64,000 bases of DNA from NCBI RefSeq assembly GCF_937616625.2, contig NC_065577.1:26301501-26365500 (forward strand), read 5' to 3'. Both the position numbers and the translations under genes were made by a program. Below, piece after piece: positions 12,312 through 23,280 of this stretch. A model generated the notes under the pieces. It made no database searches. It had not been told where the DNA came from and worked only from the letters and a program-made list of their open reading frames with translations. Each line of letters opens with the position of its first letter. Within the stretch, counting starts at the first letter, position 1. This DNA is from Mercurialis annua (Eukaryota; Streptophyta; Magnoliopsida; Malpighiales; Euphorbiaceae).

Positions 12312-13910
12312 AGTTTGTTTAGTTTATGTGGTGAACCCGTGGAGTGTATTTTATGCTATGTTATGTTGGATGTTATGCTACTTGCACTTACCGCTTTGCT
12401 GTGTCATTTTGTCGCCTATGCCATGATTGTTGCTAGGTCAGAATTACTGGAATTTAAGTGTTTTCGTTCCCCCTATTTAACGCGTTGGTCAATTTTTGCT
12501 TTTGTGTGTAAACAACATTGTGAGAATGATAGTTAAATAACTTTTGTCTAGTTAGCCATCATGAATTAATAAGACTGAGGTGAAATTTTGCACTTTGAAA
12601 AAATATGCTCTTTCTTCTGAATATTGTGAATTTTGGCATGATAATCTTGACAGGAGAACATATGTAAATTCTGAAATTTTGAGCAATTAAACATGTCTGT
12701 ATTTTAAATCACCTTGTGTTTACCCAGTTTTGTGAGATTTTTGAGCCTTATCGAGCATACTTTTTATATCTCATTTAATTGTGGTGTGAGTCGATACATG
12801 TTAGTTTTCTAGAACTTGCCTTGCGTTCATAGTAAAATTACAGTGTACGTTGAATAATTTGGAAGTGATAAACGGCAATTAGGATAACCCATTCTTTAGA
12901 CCACTTTAAATAGCCTACCCAATTTCCCTTAATTTACCCAATTTGAGCCTTAACCGAATTTTTGTTGTTTTACACACATTTCACACACTTTACCTTTTTC
13001 TATCTCCCTCTTTTCTACCTTATTTTGACTTGACAGATTGATGGATATGCAGGAAACTAGTGTGAGGATGTATAACATCCTCAGCTTATGATTTTTGATT
13101 GATAATCTCTTGTTTATTATGATCAAAGTTGCCTTTTGATGTTCAGAAAAAGAGCAAAAAATAAAATAAAAGCAAGCAAAGAAAAAGAAATAAAAATAGA
13201 AAAGTTGAGCTTAAAAGATAAAAATCTGAAAATAAGAACTCAAGGCATGAAAAGTAAAGAAAAAAAAAAGAGATTGATATAGAGAAAGAGCTGAAGTTTT
13301 TATTTTGAATAGTTTCTAGTTTATGTTTGTTGATTTGTCAAGTCATTTTTCAGCATGTCATTTACCTTATTCCACACCTTAACCTAGACCCCATTACAAC
13401 CCTTTAAAAGTCCATTTAAATTCTTTTTGTTCGATTTAACTTACCAGTGGAATTGTGGACTATAGGCAAACTTATGGCAAAATTACATGTATTGATGTGA
13501 GAGATTAATTGTTACACCTTTTACACTTATGTGCGAGAGACTACTTTGTGAGGAGTTACTTGGTGATTTCATTATACAGGTTTGTGATTTTGCTCATTTT
13601 CTCAAGTTTCGTTTGTTGCTTTTGAATTGATTGGATTGCCTTTTTTATCAATGTGATTTCGAAATCATGTTTTAATGAGTGTATCTGTGTATTCTCGGTG
13701 TTATTGATTCATGATTTGGCACTAGGCATTGTTATTGTATATTATTCTTTCATTGTTGTTTAGCTCAAAGGTATATTTTTGATCGATTCATTATTTAGGG
13801 GGTTGAGAAAGTTCTTTAATTTTTGGAATTCTAGCAAAGTTTGATGATTGGTAGTGTGGCATTGTTCTTTATTTGCTTTAGGACAAGCAAAAGATAAGTG
13901 TGAGGATGTT
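12312..13910 (+). other. 3' internal remnant of a gypsy-type element (Tat/Athila-like), no intact gene
   Basis: No long ORF is present. The stretch contains a lysine/AAG-rich tract (13145-13290). It ends with GGACAAGCAAAAG... and AAGTGTGAGGATGTT just before an LTR start, the usual end of the coding/spacer region and polypurine tract in Tat/Athila-type elements. It was contiguous with the CACTA flank before the 2484-12306 element inserted, so the CACTA probably inserted into this element. The ORF at 12315-12536 has no recognisable domain. Confidence 0.5.
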
Positions 13911-15299
13911 TGATAGGAGTAGAAATACTCCTATTTCCTAGGTACTTTCAGGTCTTTTTATGGCATATTTAACGTCGAAATCATGTTAGTTTTTGTTCTT
14001 ATTATTATGTCCAAGCATCTCAGGTACATACATGTAAATGGATGGTTTTTGAGCTTATTGGAGCGATTTTGGACTTACGAGAGAGCCGGGAAGCGTTTGG
14101 AGCAAGAATCAGAGATTTTTGGCATAAATCATGTGGTGCACGTCGTGCACCTATAGTGCAAGTTGAGAGAACTTCAGAGAAGGAGTCCAGAACTTTTGCA
14201 AGAAGGATGCACGTCGTTGAGCACGACGTTCCTTAAAAAATTTGAACTACACGACATGCGGTTTGACTGTGCACGCCGTGCAGGTTTGTAATGTAGGACG
14301 GCACGACGTGCCTTGGCCCTTTCATGACGTGCCCTCTTCAAATTCTGCCCAATGAAAAGACATTTTGGCCCCTGATTTGACAAGTAAAGACGCGAGTACT
14401 TTGGAGATTTCATAGAGCTCGAAGATTACAAAGGAAACTAGTATAAATACCATTCTAAAACATTGTATTAGGGTTCGCGACATCATGTTTTGAGATTAGA
14501 CAATAGATTATTACAGTTTTAGTTTTTCTTCTTCATTATTATCGCTGGATTTTTATTATTCATTTTGCAGAATGAATTCTTTACTTACTGTTTTTAGGTA
14601 CTCCATTGTTATGTCTAGCTAAACCCTTCATTGGGGATTATTTATCAAAATTATGACTGTTTAACTGAATTGGATTTATGGGTTTTTGTTCTTGATGAAT
14701 TTTAATTATTGTGCTTAACGCTTAGCCTAAATTGATCACTTAGTCTATGTCATATGTTTTAGTTTTAGCTCGAGAGAGTAAAATTGGAATAGAACAATAT
14801 AATTATGAACGCAAGAGTTGATTGTGCGAGAGTGAATTAACGAATGCATGTTCTTTGAATTTGCTTAACAATCATTTAATTAATTTATACATAGGTTAAT
14901 CATTGTGCGAGAGTGAATAATTAACCTAGTATTAGTTAGTTTAATGCTTTTGCCTGTAATTGCTTGAGAGAGAATTTTAGGTGCTTTAGATTAGTTCGAA
15001 CCTCATCAGAACAATACAATCAATAACCCGAATCTAGTAAATAGCATAACAAAGATAAATAATCCCTGCTTTTCTCATTATTGTCAAAATATCATTTGAA
15101 TTACAGCTTTAGTTTATTTAACTTACAATTATTAAATTCTGCCTTTTATATTACGCAACAAATCAAATTATCTTTTTGGCTATCCAACTCGCGTCTTTTA
15201 ACTGGTTGTATTAAGAAGCTTTCTCTGTGGGTACGATATCCAGACTTCACAATCTGTATTACAAGTTGGCATATGTACGCTTGCGTATTTTTACCAACA
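13911..15299 (+). mobile_element. LTR (3') of a Tat/Athila-like gypsy element
   Basis: The LTR starts TGATAGGAGTAGAAATACTC right after a purine-rich tract and ends ...TTTTTACCAACA, directly against satellite. A TATA box (TATAAATA, about 14441) lies some 530 bp in. The 3' part has the TGTGGGTACGATA... and CTTGCGTATTTTTACCAACA blocks common at the ends of such plant LTRs. A cluster of GC-rich palindromes sits upstream of the TATA box. The 5' LTR is outside the window or lost. Assignment to the Tat/Athila group rests on remembered end motifs only. Confidence 0.65.
14134..14342 (+). repeat. Palindrome cluster in the U3 of the LTR
   Basis: GGTGCACGTCGTGCACC (14135-14151), GCACGTCGTTGAGCACGACG, TGCACGCCGTGCA and GGCACGACGTGCC recur as short GC-rich inverted repeats in AT-rich surroundings, about 100-300 bp upstream of the TATA box. 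Confidence 0.7.
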
Positions 15300-17690
15300 G
15301 TTGCTAAAAAGGTGAAACGCTTGGTTTGTTTCGTAACGTTTGTAGACGTTTAGCTTTGTTTCGTAACGTTTGGCTTAAATTGCTAAATATGTGAAACGTT
15401 CGGATTTTCTTCGTAACGTTTTAAACGTTTGGTTTTGTTTTGTGACGTTTGTAAAACGTTGGCTTAATTCGCTATAAAACTATGTTTGGTTTTGTTTCGT
15501 AACGTTTGTGTACATTTGTCTTAGATCGCTAGAAATGTGAAACGTTTGGATTTTTTTCGTAACATTTTAAACGTTTGACTTAGATCGCTAAAAAGGTGAA
15601 ACGCTTGAATTTGTTGCGTAACGTTTGTAAATGTTTTGCTTAAATCGCTAAAAAGGTGAAACGTTTGGATTTGTTTCGTAACGTTTGTAAACATTTCGCT
15701 TAAATCGCTAAATAGGTGAAAAGTTTGGATTTTTTCCATAACGTTTGTAAACGTTTGGCTTAAATCGCAAAAAAGGTGAAACGCTTGGATTTGTTTCGTA
15801 ACATTTGTAAACATTTGGCTTAAATCGCTAAAAAGGTGAAACATTTGGATTTGTTTTGTAATGTTTGTAAACGTTTGGCTTAAATCGCTAAAAAGGTAAA
15901 ACGTTTGGATTTGTTCTGTAACATTTGTAAACGTTTGGTTTAAATTGCTAAAAAGGTAAAAGGTGAAACGCTTGGGTTTGTTTCGTAACATTTGTAAACG
16001 TTTGGCTTAAATTGCTAAAAAGGTGAACCATTTGGTTTTGTTTCGTAACGTTTGTAAACATTTGGCTTAAATCGCTAAAATGAAAAAAAAATTGGATTTG
16101 TTTCGTACCATTTGTAAACGCTTGTCTTAAATCACTAAAAAGGTTAAACGTTTTGATTTGTTCCTTATCGTTTGTAAACGTTTAGCTTAAACTGCTAAAA
16201 AGGTAAAACGTTTGGTTTTGTTTCATAACCTTTGTAAACGTTTGTCTTAAATAACATAAAAGGTGAAACGTTTGGATTTGTTTCGTAACGTTAATAAATG
16301 TTTGGCTTAATCGCTAATATGGAGAAACATTTGGATTGGTTTCGTAACGTTCGTAAATGTTTGGCTTGAATCGCTAAAATGGAGAAACGTTTGGTTTTAT
16401 TTCATAATCTTGGTAAACGTTTGGCTTATATTGCTAAAAAAGTGAAACATTTGGATTTGATTCATAACGTTTGTAAACGTTTGGCTTAATTAGCTAAAAA
16501 TTTGAAAAGTTTCGATTTGTTTCATAACGTTTGTAAACGTTTGGCTTAAATTGCTAAAAGGTGAAATGCTTGGTTTTGTTTCGTCATGTTTGTAAACGTT
16601 TGGGTTAAATCGCTAAAATGGTGAAACATTTGGATTTGTTTTGTAACGTTTTAAACGTTTGGCTTAAATCACTAAAAAGGTGAAACGCTTGATTTTGTTT
16701 CATAACGTTTGTAAACGTTTGGCTTAAATCGCTAAAAAGGTGAAACGTTTGGATTTGTTCCGTAATGTTTGTAAACGTGTGGGTAAAATTACTAAAAAGG
16801 TGAAAAGTTTGGATTTGTTCGGTAACGTTTGTAAACGTTTGGCTTAAATCGCTAGAAGGGTGAAACATTTGGTTTTGTTTCATAACCTTTGTAATTGTTT
16901 CGCTTAATTCGCTTAAAAGTGGAAACGTTTTGATTTGTTTCGTAACTTTTGTAAACGTTTGGCTTAAATTGCTAAAATAGGGAAACATTTGGATTTGTTT
17001 CGTAACGTTTGTAAACGTTTGGCTTAAATCGCTAAAATGGTGAAACGTTTGGTTTTGTTTCATAACCTTGGTAAACGTTTGTCTTAAATTGCTAAAAAGG
17101 GGAAATGTTTGGTTTTGTTTCGTAACATTTTTAAACATTTGGCATAAATTGCTAAAAAGGTGAAACATTTGGATTTGTTTTGTAGAGTTTGTAAATGTTT
17201 GTCTTTGTTTCGTAACGTTTGTAAACGTTTGGATGAAATCGTTAAATATGTGAAACGTTTGGATTTGATTCGTAACATTTAAAACGTTTGGTTTTGTTTC
17301 GTAACGTTTGTAAACCTTTGGCTTAAATCGCTAAAAAGGTGAAACGCTTAGTTTTGTTTCGTAACGTTTGATAACATTTGGCTTAAATCGCTAAAAATGT
17401 GAAACGTTTGGATTTGTTTCGTAACATATTAAACGTTTGACTTAAATCGCTAAAAATGTGAATCGTTTGGATTTTTTTTGTAAAGTTTTAAATGTTTGGT
17501 TTTGTTTCGTAACATTTATAAACGTTTGGCTTAAGTTACTAAAAAAGGGAAACGTTTGGCTTGTTTCGTAACGTTTGTAAACGTTTGGCTGATATTGCTA
17601 AAAAGGTGGAACGTTTGGTTTTGTTTCGTAACGTTTGTAAATGTTTGGCTTAAATTGCAATAGAGGTGAAACGCTGGGATTTGTTTCGTA

Positions 17691-17743
17691 ATTGTTTGAT
17701 CTTAAAGGGGGTCTTCTATAATTTCGTACGGGAGGGGTTATTT
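17691..17743 (+). repeat. Non-satellite marker segment within the array (copy 1 of 3)
   Basis: ATTGTTTGATCTTAAAGGGG and the bases up to GAGGGGTTATTTTG do not fit the 60-bp unit. The same segment recurs at 33513-33565 and 35141-35193, each time after a ...GCTGGGATTTG-like unit. It marks copies of a larger repeat. Confidence 0.85.
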
Positions 17744-18821
17744 TGTTTGTAAACGTTTTGCTTTGTTTTGTAATGTTTGGCTTAAATCGCTAAAAATGTG
17801 AAACATTTGGATTTATTTCGTAACGTTTTAAATGTTTGTTTTTGTTTCGTAGCATTTGTAAACGTTTGGCTTAAATCCCTAAAAAGGTAAAAAAACGTTT
17901 GGTTTTTGATTCGTATAGTTTGTAAACGTTTGGCTTATATTGTTAAAAATGTGAAACGTTTGGATTTGTTTCGTAACGTTTTATACGTTTGGTTTTGTTT
18001 CGTAATGTTTATAAACGTTTGGTAAATTTTTAAAAAGGTTAAACGTTTGGTTTTGTTTCGTAGTGTTTGTAAACGTTTGGCTTATATTGCTAAAAAGGTG
18101 AAACATGTGGTTTTGTTTTGTAACGTTTATAAACGTTTGGCTTAAGCCGCTTAAAAGGTGAAAAGTTTGGTTTTGTTCGTAAAGTTTGTAAACGTTCGGC
18201 TTAAATCGCTAAAAAGGTGAAATGTTTGTTTTTGTTTCGTAACATTTGTAAACCTTTGGCTTAAATCGCTATAAAGGTGAAACTTTTGGATTTCTTTCGT
18301 AGCGTTTGCAAAAGTTTTGCTTAAATTGCTTAAAAGGGGAAACGTTTGGATTTGTTTCTTAGCGTTTATAAACGTTTGGCTTAAATCGCTAAAATGAGGA
18401 AATGTTTGGATTTGTTTCGTAACGTTTCAAACGTTTTGTTTTGTTTCGTCATGTTTGTAAACTTTCAGCTTAAATAGCTAAAAAGATGAAACATTTGGAT
18501 TTGTTTCGTAACGTTTGTAAACGTTTGGCTTAATTCGCTAAAAAGGTGAAATGTTTTGTTTTGTTTCGTAACATTTGTAAACGTTTGGCTTAAATCGCTA
18601 AAAATGTGAAACGTTTGGATTTGTTTCGTATCGTTTTAAACATTTGGGTTAAATGGCTAAGAAGGTGAAACGCTTGGATTTGTTTTGTAACGTTAGTAAA
18701 TGTTTGGCTTAAATCGCTAAAAAGGGGAAACATTTGTATTTGTCTCGTAACTTTTGTAAACGTTTGGCTTAAATTGCTAAAAAGGTGAAACTTTTGGATT
18801 TGTTCCGTAACGTTTGGAAAC

Positions 18822-18830
18822 GTTTGGCTT
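18822..18830. other. Target-site duplication of the MULE (left)
   Basis: GTTTGGCTT is a perfect 9-bp match to 28468-28476. The target is the satellite unit itself. Confidence 0.95.
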
Positions 18831-19374
18831 GGCTAATAATCACCCATGGCACCTCAACTTTGGGGGTGCGGGCGCTAAACCCCCCGAAGTAAAAAAACGG
18901 GCAGTAAACTCCCTGAACTTTGAGGCGGCGCTCACAAAACCCCCTAAGACCAAATATCGCCGTTTTTTTCGTTTTCTGTCGACGTGGCATCCAATTTCTC
19001 GTCCGGACACCAAATGGCGGCGCCTGTCCCCCCTGCATGCATGTCTGACACCTGCTGCTTGTGTAAGAATGCGTCAGTTGACTTTTTATTAAAAAAAAAA
19101 AAAAAAAAACTGAAAAGTAACCGCGGTAATTTATTTTTTTCTCTCTCCTACTTTTCCTTTTCCCCACTCGCTCCCCTCACTTCCGTTTCACTATTTTCGT
19201 TTCAAATATTTTCGCCACGCTTCGTCTTCTTCCCCTCACTGCCGCTTTTTCGTTTCTTCGCTGACACTGACCTAGGGTTAGTTCCTTTCCCATTTTTCTC
19301 TCAATCTTTCTCATTTTTCTCGCATTCTTCCCCACTCTTCCTCCATTGTTCAACATTGTCTTTCATTTACCGAA
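18831..19374 (+). repeat. Left terminal inverted repeat of the MULE
   Basis: It matches the reverse complement of 27927-28467. The outer 130 bp contain repeated AACTTTG / AAACCCCC phrases. The inner part holds an A-tract (about 19090-19109) and a long pyrimidine-rich stretch that ends 47 bp before the start codon at 19421. It is likely the promoter and 5' leader of the PB1-like gene (inference from MuDR). Confidence 0.93.
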
Positions 19375-19420
19375 GTGTTTTTAAATTTTTGTCTTGTCTG
19401 TCTCTGTTAATTTTCAGAAA

Positions 19421-20249
19421 ATGGGATCCAAAAAAACGACGAAATTGGGAAAAGAAGAAAGAGAAGGGAAGAAACGAAAAGGTATGATTTTTCTGGTCTC
19501 TGTTATTTTTTTTTATTATTTTGAATTTTGGGGTTGATTTTTTATGGGATGTTGTTTTTTGCGGGTATTTTGTTTCTAGTTTGTCATTTGATGTTGTTTC
19601 AGTTTGGGTTTTACTTGTTCAGTAATTGAAAATTGTTTGTTTGTTTTTAAATTTGTTGGTTTGCGCAGCTACTAGTGAAGAACGTTTTTTTGAGGTCTTT
19701 GAAATTATTCTTAACTACAATGGAGACTTTGAATGGTTTGGTTATTTTAATGAGGATGTGGCTGTCAGAAAATTTCATATTGAGGATATAGGATTAAATA
19801 GTCTAGATAAGTGGTTACTTGAATTGAAGGTTCAGGGATTGCTAATGTATTATTGGAGGCGGGCTGGCATGTATACTGAAGAATTAATTCCTATGGAAAA
19901 CGATGACCATGTCATGGACATGGCACTGGCTGGGGCACAAGATGGTAGTGTTGATGTGTATGTTAGGAAGTTAAGCTGTGATGACGTGTGCAACCTAAGG
20001 CCTGTATTTGGACAAACATTATTTGAGTTGAAAGAACTTGAAGATGGGGATGATGCATTGGAGCTGCAGGCTGTTGCTGAGGCTGAACCAGTGCAGGTGC
20101 TGCAGATTGAAGGTCCCGGTGAACCAATGGAGGTGCTGCAGATTGAAAGTCCTGGTGAACCAGTGGAGGTGCTGCAAAGTGAAGTTGTTGATGAACCTGA
20201 AGTTGTTGATGAACCCCTGGAGAAGCAGCAGTCTGGTGGTTCAGACTGA
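19421..20249 (+). CDS. Stand-alone PB1-like domain protein of the MULE (two exons, 213 aa)
   Basis: Exon 1 (19421-19481) encodes a basic 20-residue leader (MGSKKTTKLGKEEREGKKRK). A 187-bp GT-AG intron follows, and exon 2 (19669-20249) runs to TGA. Residues about 22-125 form a PB1-like domain that aligns with residues about 42-148 of the transposase in the same element; both contain DKW, a YxWxxxxxxY-like stretch, DxVMDMALAG/DDFMEMARAG and GSVDVYVR/GSVEVYVR. The rest is an acidic tail with three to four repeats of VLQIExPGEP. There is no DNA-binding, catalytic or zinc-finger part. Exon 1 and the phase-1 intron just before the domain match the transposase gene's layout, so the gene is a duplicated, truncated copy of the transposase 5' end. 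A role as partner or inhibitor of the transposase is inference. The start was chosen because it joins in frame and lies 47 bp inside the TIR. Confidence 0.82.
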
Positions 20250-20846
20250 AGATTGACACACTTGAGTTACCTTGTTTGTGCAAAGTTATGCTTCAACAGT
20301 TGTAACCTTTTAGGTTAATATTTATTTTGCAATTAGTATTAATACTGAGAATTTATATTTTTGCACTGGTTGATTAAATGTTGGAGAAGTATTGTTTGTT
20401 TGCTTATGATATTCCCGTTTATTATTGTGAATTGGTCGTTATTGTTTGTTTGCTTATGATATTCCCGTTTATTATTTGTGTTTGTACGTGTTGGTTGGTT
20501 TGGTTTTTAGGAAGCTAAACTTAACGATCATACGTGGACCCTGGACTTTAGGACCGTGTTCAGTTGTGGACCTTAAACTTTATTTATTTGTTCAACCAAG
20601 GACCTTGATCGTGTATTATGTAATCAAGTAAAGACCCTAAAAATAATATGTTAAGAAACATACAATAATTAGTATATTACGATGTTAAAACACATACTGA
20701 TCAAAAGTCTTACATATTAAACAAAGAGAAAAGGTTACTACAAAAAAACTAACTTATATATTCTCAGTTTTCTAAACAAAGTTACGACACAAAAACTTAA
20801 TACATCATCAAGACCTAGAATTTGACTTCGGGCAGCATCCTTGTCA
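20250..20846. other. Spacer in the MULE with a 50-bp tandem duplication and a TGGACC-motif array
   Basis: No gene is seen. A 50-bp unit beginning ATTGTTTGTTTGCTTATGAT occurs at 20391-20440 and again, partly, at 20441-20477. From about 20535 to 20640 the motif (T/A)GGACC(C/T)T recurs about every 20-30 bp. It mirrors an inverted array at 22860-23010 on the other side of the two cargo genes. Confidence 0.7.
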
Positions 20847-21700
20847 TTAAATGTCATCCTCCAAACCAAGCTCCCATGATCGACATACACAAAGCTCCAT
20901 CTTTACCAACCCGTCAGGAAAAAAATCACGATCACTGCTATCAATAAGTAACCCTGTCAACGAACGGTAGTAACTGTTGGTGTCTTGAAAATTCTTCGTA
21001 GAAGAATGAAACCTGTCAACGGAGGATTCAGTAAATTTTATTTCGATGTCATAAGGGCAGCGTCCGTTTGACATTAGTCCCAGACAAAAGACAGTTATAA
21101 TATTCCCATAAGAAGACGTTGTGTTGTTCAGAACAAACACAGTGTCTGATGTGTCCTCTTGGAGAAGTAAGCCCCTATCATCCAAGTTCAGAGAAACACC
21201 AAATCTACGTCCAAAATGAAATGGTATAAAAGAATCTGCATGCATCTCTTTGCAGTGACCATAAATCATTTTGGACGACCCTTTGACGGTGCAGTCTGGA
21301 AGCGGGCATGAACACGGTACGAAGGAACAGTACTTCTCGTGTTTTGTCTTTCCGTCGTAACTGAAGCTTTCAGTGCATCCATAAATTTTGTTCTGGCAAA
21401 ACACTGTAACAGCCTCCACGACCGCTTCCATCGCCCGATTTCTCATTGATCCTATGGGCAAAGTGCAAGAATGGCAATTTTTAACCTTCACAGAGCATGT
21501 GCTGCAAGTTGTGTGGCCATTCTCACACTGAAGAAAATAAAATGTTATATGATACACAATAAACTAACCAAAAAATTCAAAAAATGAAAACATATAAATA
21601 AAATGTAAAAAACCTGAATAATTGGAGGAATTAACGGTTCGCAGCAGATGGGGCAATCCATAACTTCAAGATTAAATGAACGAACTATATTATCAGACAT
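20847..21700 (-). CDS. SINA-like RING E3 ubiquitin ligase carried by the MULE (two exons, 255 aa)
   Basis: Exon 1 (21614-21700) and exon 2 (20847-21527) join in frame across an 86-bp GT-AG intron. The RING finger comes first: C16, C19, C30, H34, C37, C40, C47 and C50, with CPICCEPLIPP and CENGHTTC motifs typical of plant SINA-like proteins. A SIAH-type double zinc finger follows (C73, C80, H92, C96; C103, C108, H120, H125), then a SINA/TRAF-like beta domain to the end. SINA proteins transfer ubiquitin from an E2 to substrates bound by the C-terminal domain. At 255 residues it is at the short end for plant SINA-like proteins (often near 280-380). All zinc ligands are kept and no stop interrupts it. 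It is probably host-derived cargo; whether it is expressed or helps transposition is unknown. Confidence 0.85.
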
Positions 21701-22069
21701 AGCTTTGTTTTCTTTTAATATGAAGAATGATCTTTGTAAGAAGCAAGTCGGTTGTAATTAAGCATGATAACTTGTTTAAATAAGTTGGATACTTGTCTTT
21801 TCATATTCAACCTAACCATCGTGTTGTTTCCCAAGTCAGTGGATGTACTTAATGGGGGTAATCAAAGGGTATATACTTAATGACCAACTGATGGGTTTGT
21901 TGGGTTTCGTAAACATAATTAATGATGAGACAAGTCAGTAGTTATAATAATTACTGTAGTAAATTAATAATTACTGTACAAAATTAATGATAAGACAAGT
22001 CAAGTTTTTTTCATTAATAATACGCAACATTACATTAAACGAAACAACATTACATCTGTTAATAATTAT
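21701..22069. other. Intergenic spacer between SINA-like and GRF genes
   Basis: This 369-bp AT-rich stretch has no ORF. It holds the presumed promoter of the SINA-like gene and the 3' end of the GRF gene, both on the minus strand. A short phrase (AATTAATGATRAGACAAGTC) occurs twice, near 21918 and 21980. Confidence 0.6.
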
Positions 22070-22692
22070 TCAATTTTTCCTCATGCAATGCAAGCCTACA
22101 CTGCATCCTGCAACTGCACAAGCAGCACAAAAACCAAACTTCATGATCCTGGTTGACCTCTCCAAGTCTGCATACTTGACCTCCATGTCCTTGATCTGGC
22201 CCTTCAGTATGTCTATCTCCATAAAAAGTAGACCGCTTTCCTCAAACAAGATTCCATTTTCATCGCGATACATCTCAATGGACTCCTTCAATCCCTGATT
22301 TTCGTCTATGTACATTTCATGGGACTCCTTCAATCCCTGGAACTCGTCCTTTTTAGCAGCAAGCAAACTTTTGGCCTCCTCCAGTTCAACAGTCATGACA
22401 TGGAGGTCAACTTTCAAGTTTCGGACCACCGACATTTGGTAAGGCATGTCATTCTCTAGCCAGGCAAAAAAATTACACTGATCCTGGCAAATTTAGGTCG
22501 AAAAAATAAAGGCTTCAGACATGCAACAATTTGAACAAAGAAATAAAGGCTAAGTACATGCAGTAAAGCACATCAATTACTTACAGTTGAACAAGTGTAA
22601 AATCTTCTAGTTGGGTTTCTATCCGTTGACGAAATTTGTAAACGACATGGGATGCCGCACTCGCAAACCACTGGTGGAGATACCCGTTCCAT
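22070..22692 (-). CDS. GRF-type zinc-finger, coiled-coil, membrane-tail protein carried by the MULE (two exons, 173 aa)
   Basis: Exon 1 (22585-22692) encodes residues 1-36 and exon 2 (22070-22483) the rest; the 101-bp intron is GT-AG and joins in frame. Residues 10-48 form a GRF zinc finger: CECG, then NPTRRFYTC and CNFFAW, with C10, C12, C34 and C39 the likely zinc ligands. Residues about 55-140 are charged with heptad-like leucines and an imperfect repeat (GLKES(H/I)EMY(I/R)DEN twice), so a coiled coil is likely. A hydrophobic stretch near residues 150-168 before a short basic end looks like a tail anchor. The same architecture is common among small uncharacterised plant GRF proteins. GRF fingers bind single-stranded nucleic acid in some animal proteins; the plant role is not known. 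No stop or frameshift is present. Confidence 0.8.
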
Positions 22693-23280
22693 TTGCGGAC
22701 GTGTTAAAATACAGATCGGAATTTTGCAACCCTAGAAGTCTAAGTAGTAAGCGATGGGTGAGAGATGGAAACGAAGAACGAAATAAGAAAACCAGCTACT
22801 TATTGACTATTTATGTGGGGCGCTGTTAAAATTCAAAAGTAGGCCATGCTGATATCAATTAATAACTAAAGGGCCATAGATGATCGTATATCTAAACATT
22901 AGGGTCCACGCGTGATGAAACGTATAATATACAGGTCCACGGTGGATAAGTTATATACTATTAGGGCCATGGATAACAATTTATCAAATCTCAGGGTCCA
23001 TGATTGATTAGTGATATTTGTTTAGAATCTGCACTTGAATGGCAGTATTCCTATCTACTCACTGACATCATCATATATCACAAAACGGCAAATTAATAGA
23101 CAGAAATATAATTTACATAAATAGACAAGAAATTCACAGATGTTCCTTGTATCTTTACATAAATAGACAAGAAATATAATCTACATAAATATAACCCACA
23201 TGTTGAGGACAGATTCAGTTACAGTATCTGGGCACAAAATATAAGGTCCAAAATAAACATTATCTAGGCACAAAATAAAT
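22693..23280. other. Spacer in the MULE with an inverted TGGACC-motif array
   Basis: There is no ORF of note. Between about 22860 and 23010 the phrase AGGGTCCA / AGGGCCAT recurs every 25-40 bp. Read on the minus strand this is TGGACCCT, matching the array at 20535-20640 in inverted orientation. The phrase ACATAAATAGACAAGAAAT is duplicated near 23114 and 23156. Confidence 0.65.

Larger units (their letters stand above)
15300..18830 (+). repeat. 60-bp satellite array, block 1
   Basis: Tandem units of 60 bp stay in phase for kilobases. Each contains AAACGTTTGG twice, CTTAAATCGCTAAAAAGGTG once and GATTTGTTTCGTAACGTTTG once; 36965-37024 is a near-consensus copy. Units differ from one another by roughly 10-20%. 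An unrelated 53-bp segment lies at 17691-17743. ORFs on the minus strand (for example 15521-15991 and 16605-17168) are 20-residue repeats from the 60-bp unit and are not called as genes. Confidence 0.95.

Noticed and set aside
15521..17278. Several minus-strand ORFs of 64-187 aa in satellite
   Set aside because: They are translations of the 60-bp unit, start and end at random substitutions, and occur wherever the array is forward. They are not supported as genes.
18769..19487. ORFs of 92-167 aa across the left TIR, and matching ones in the right TIR (27919-28574)
   Set aside because: They run through the TIR's A-tract and pyrimidine-rich leader and into satellite, and their counterpart differs by frameshifting indels. 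They are non-coding.
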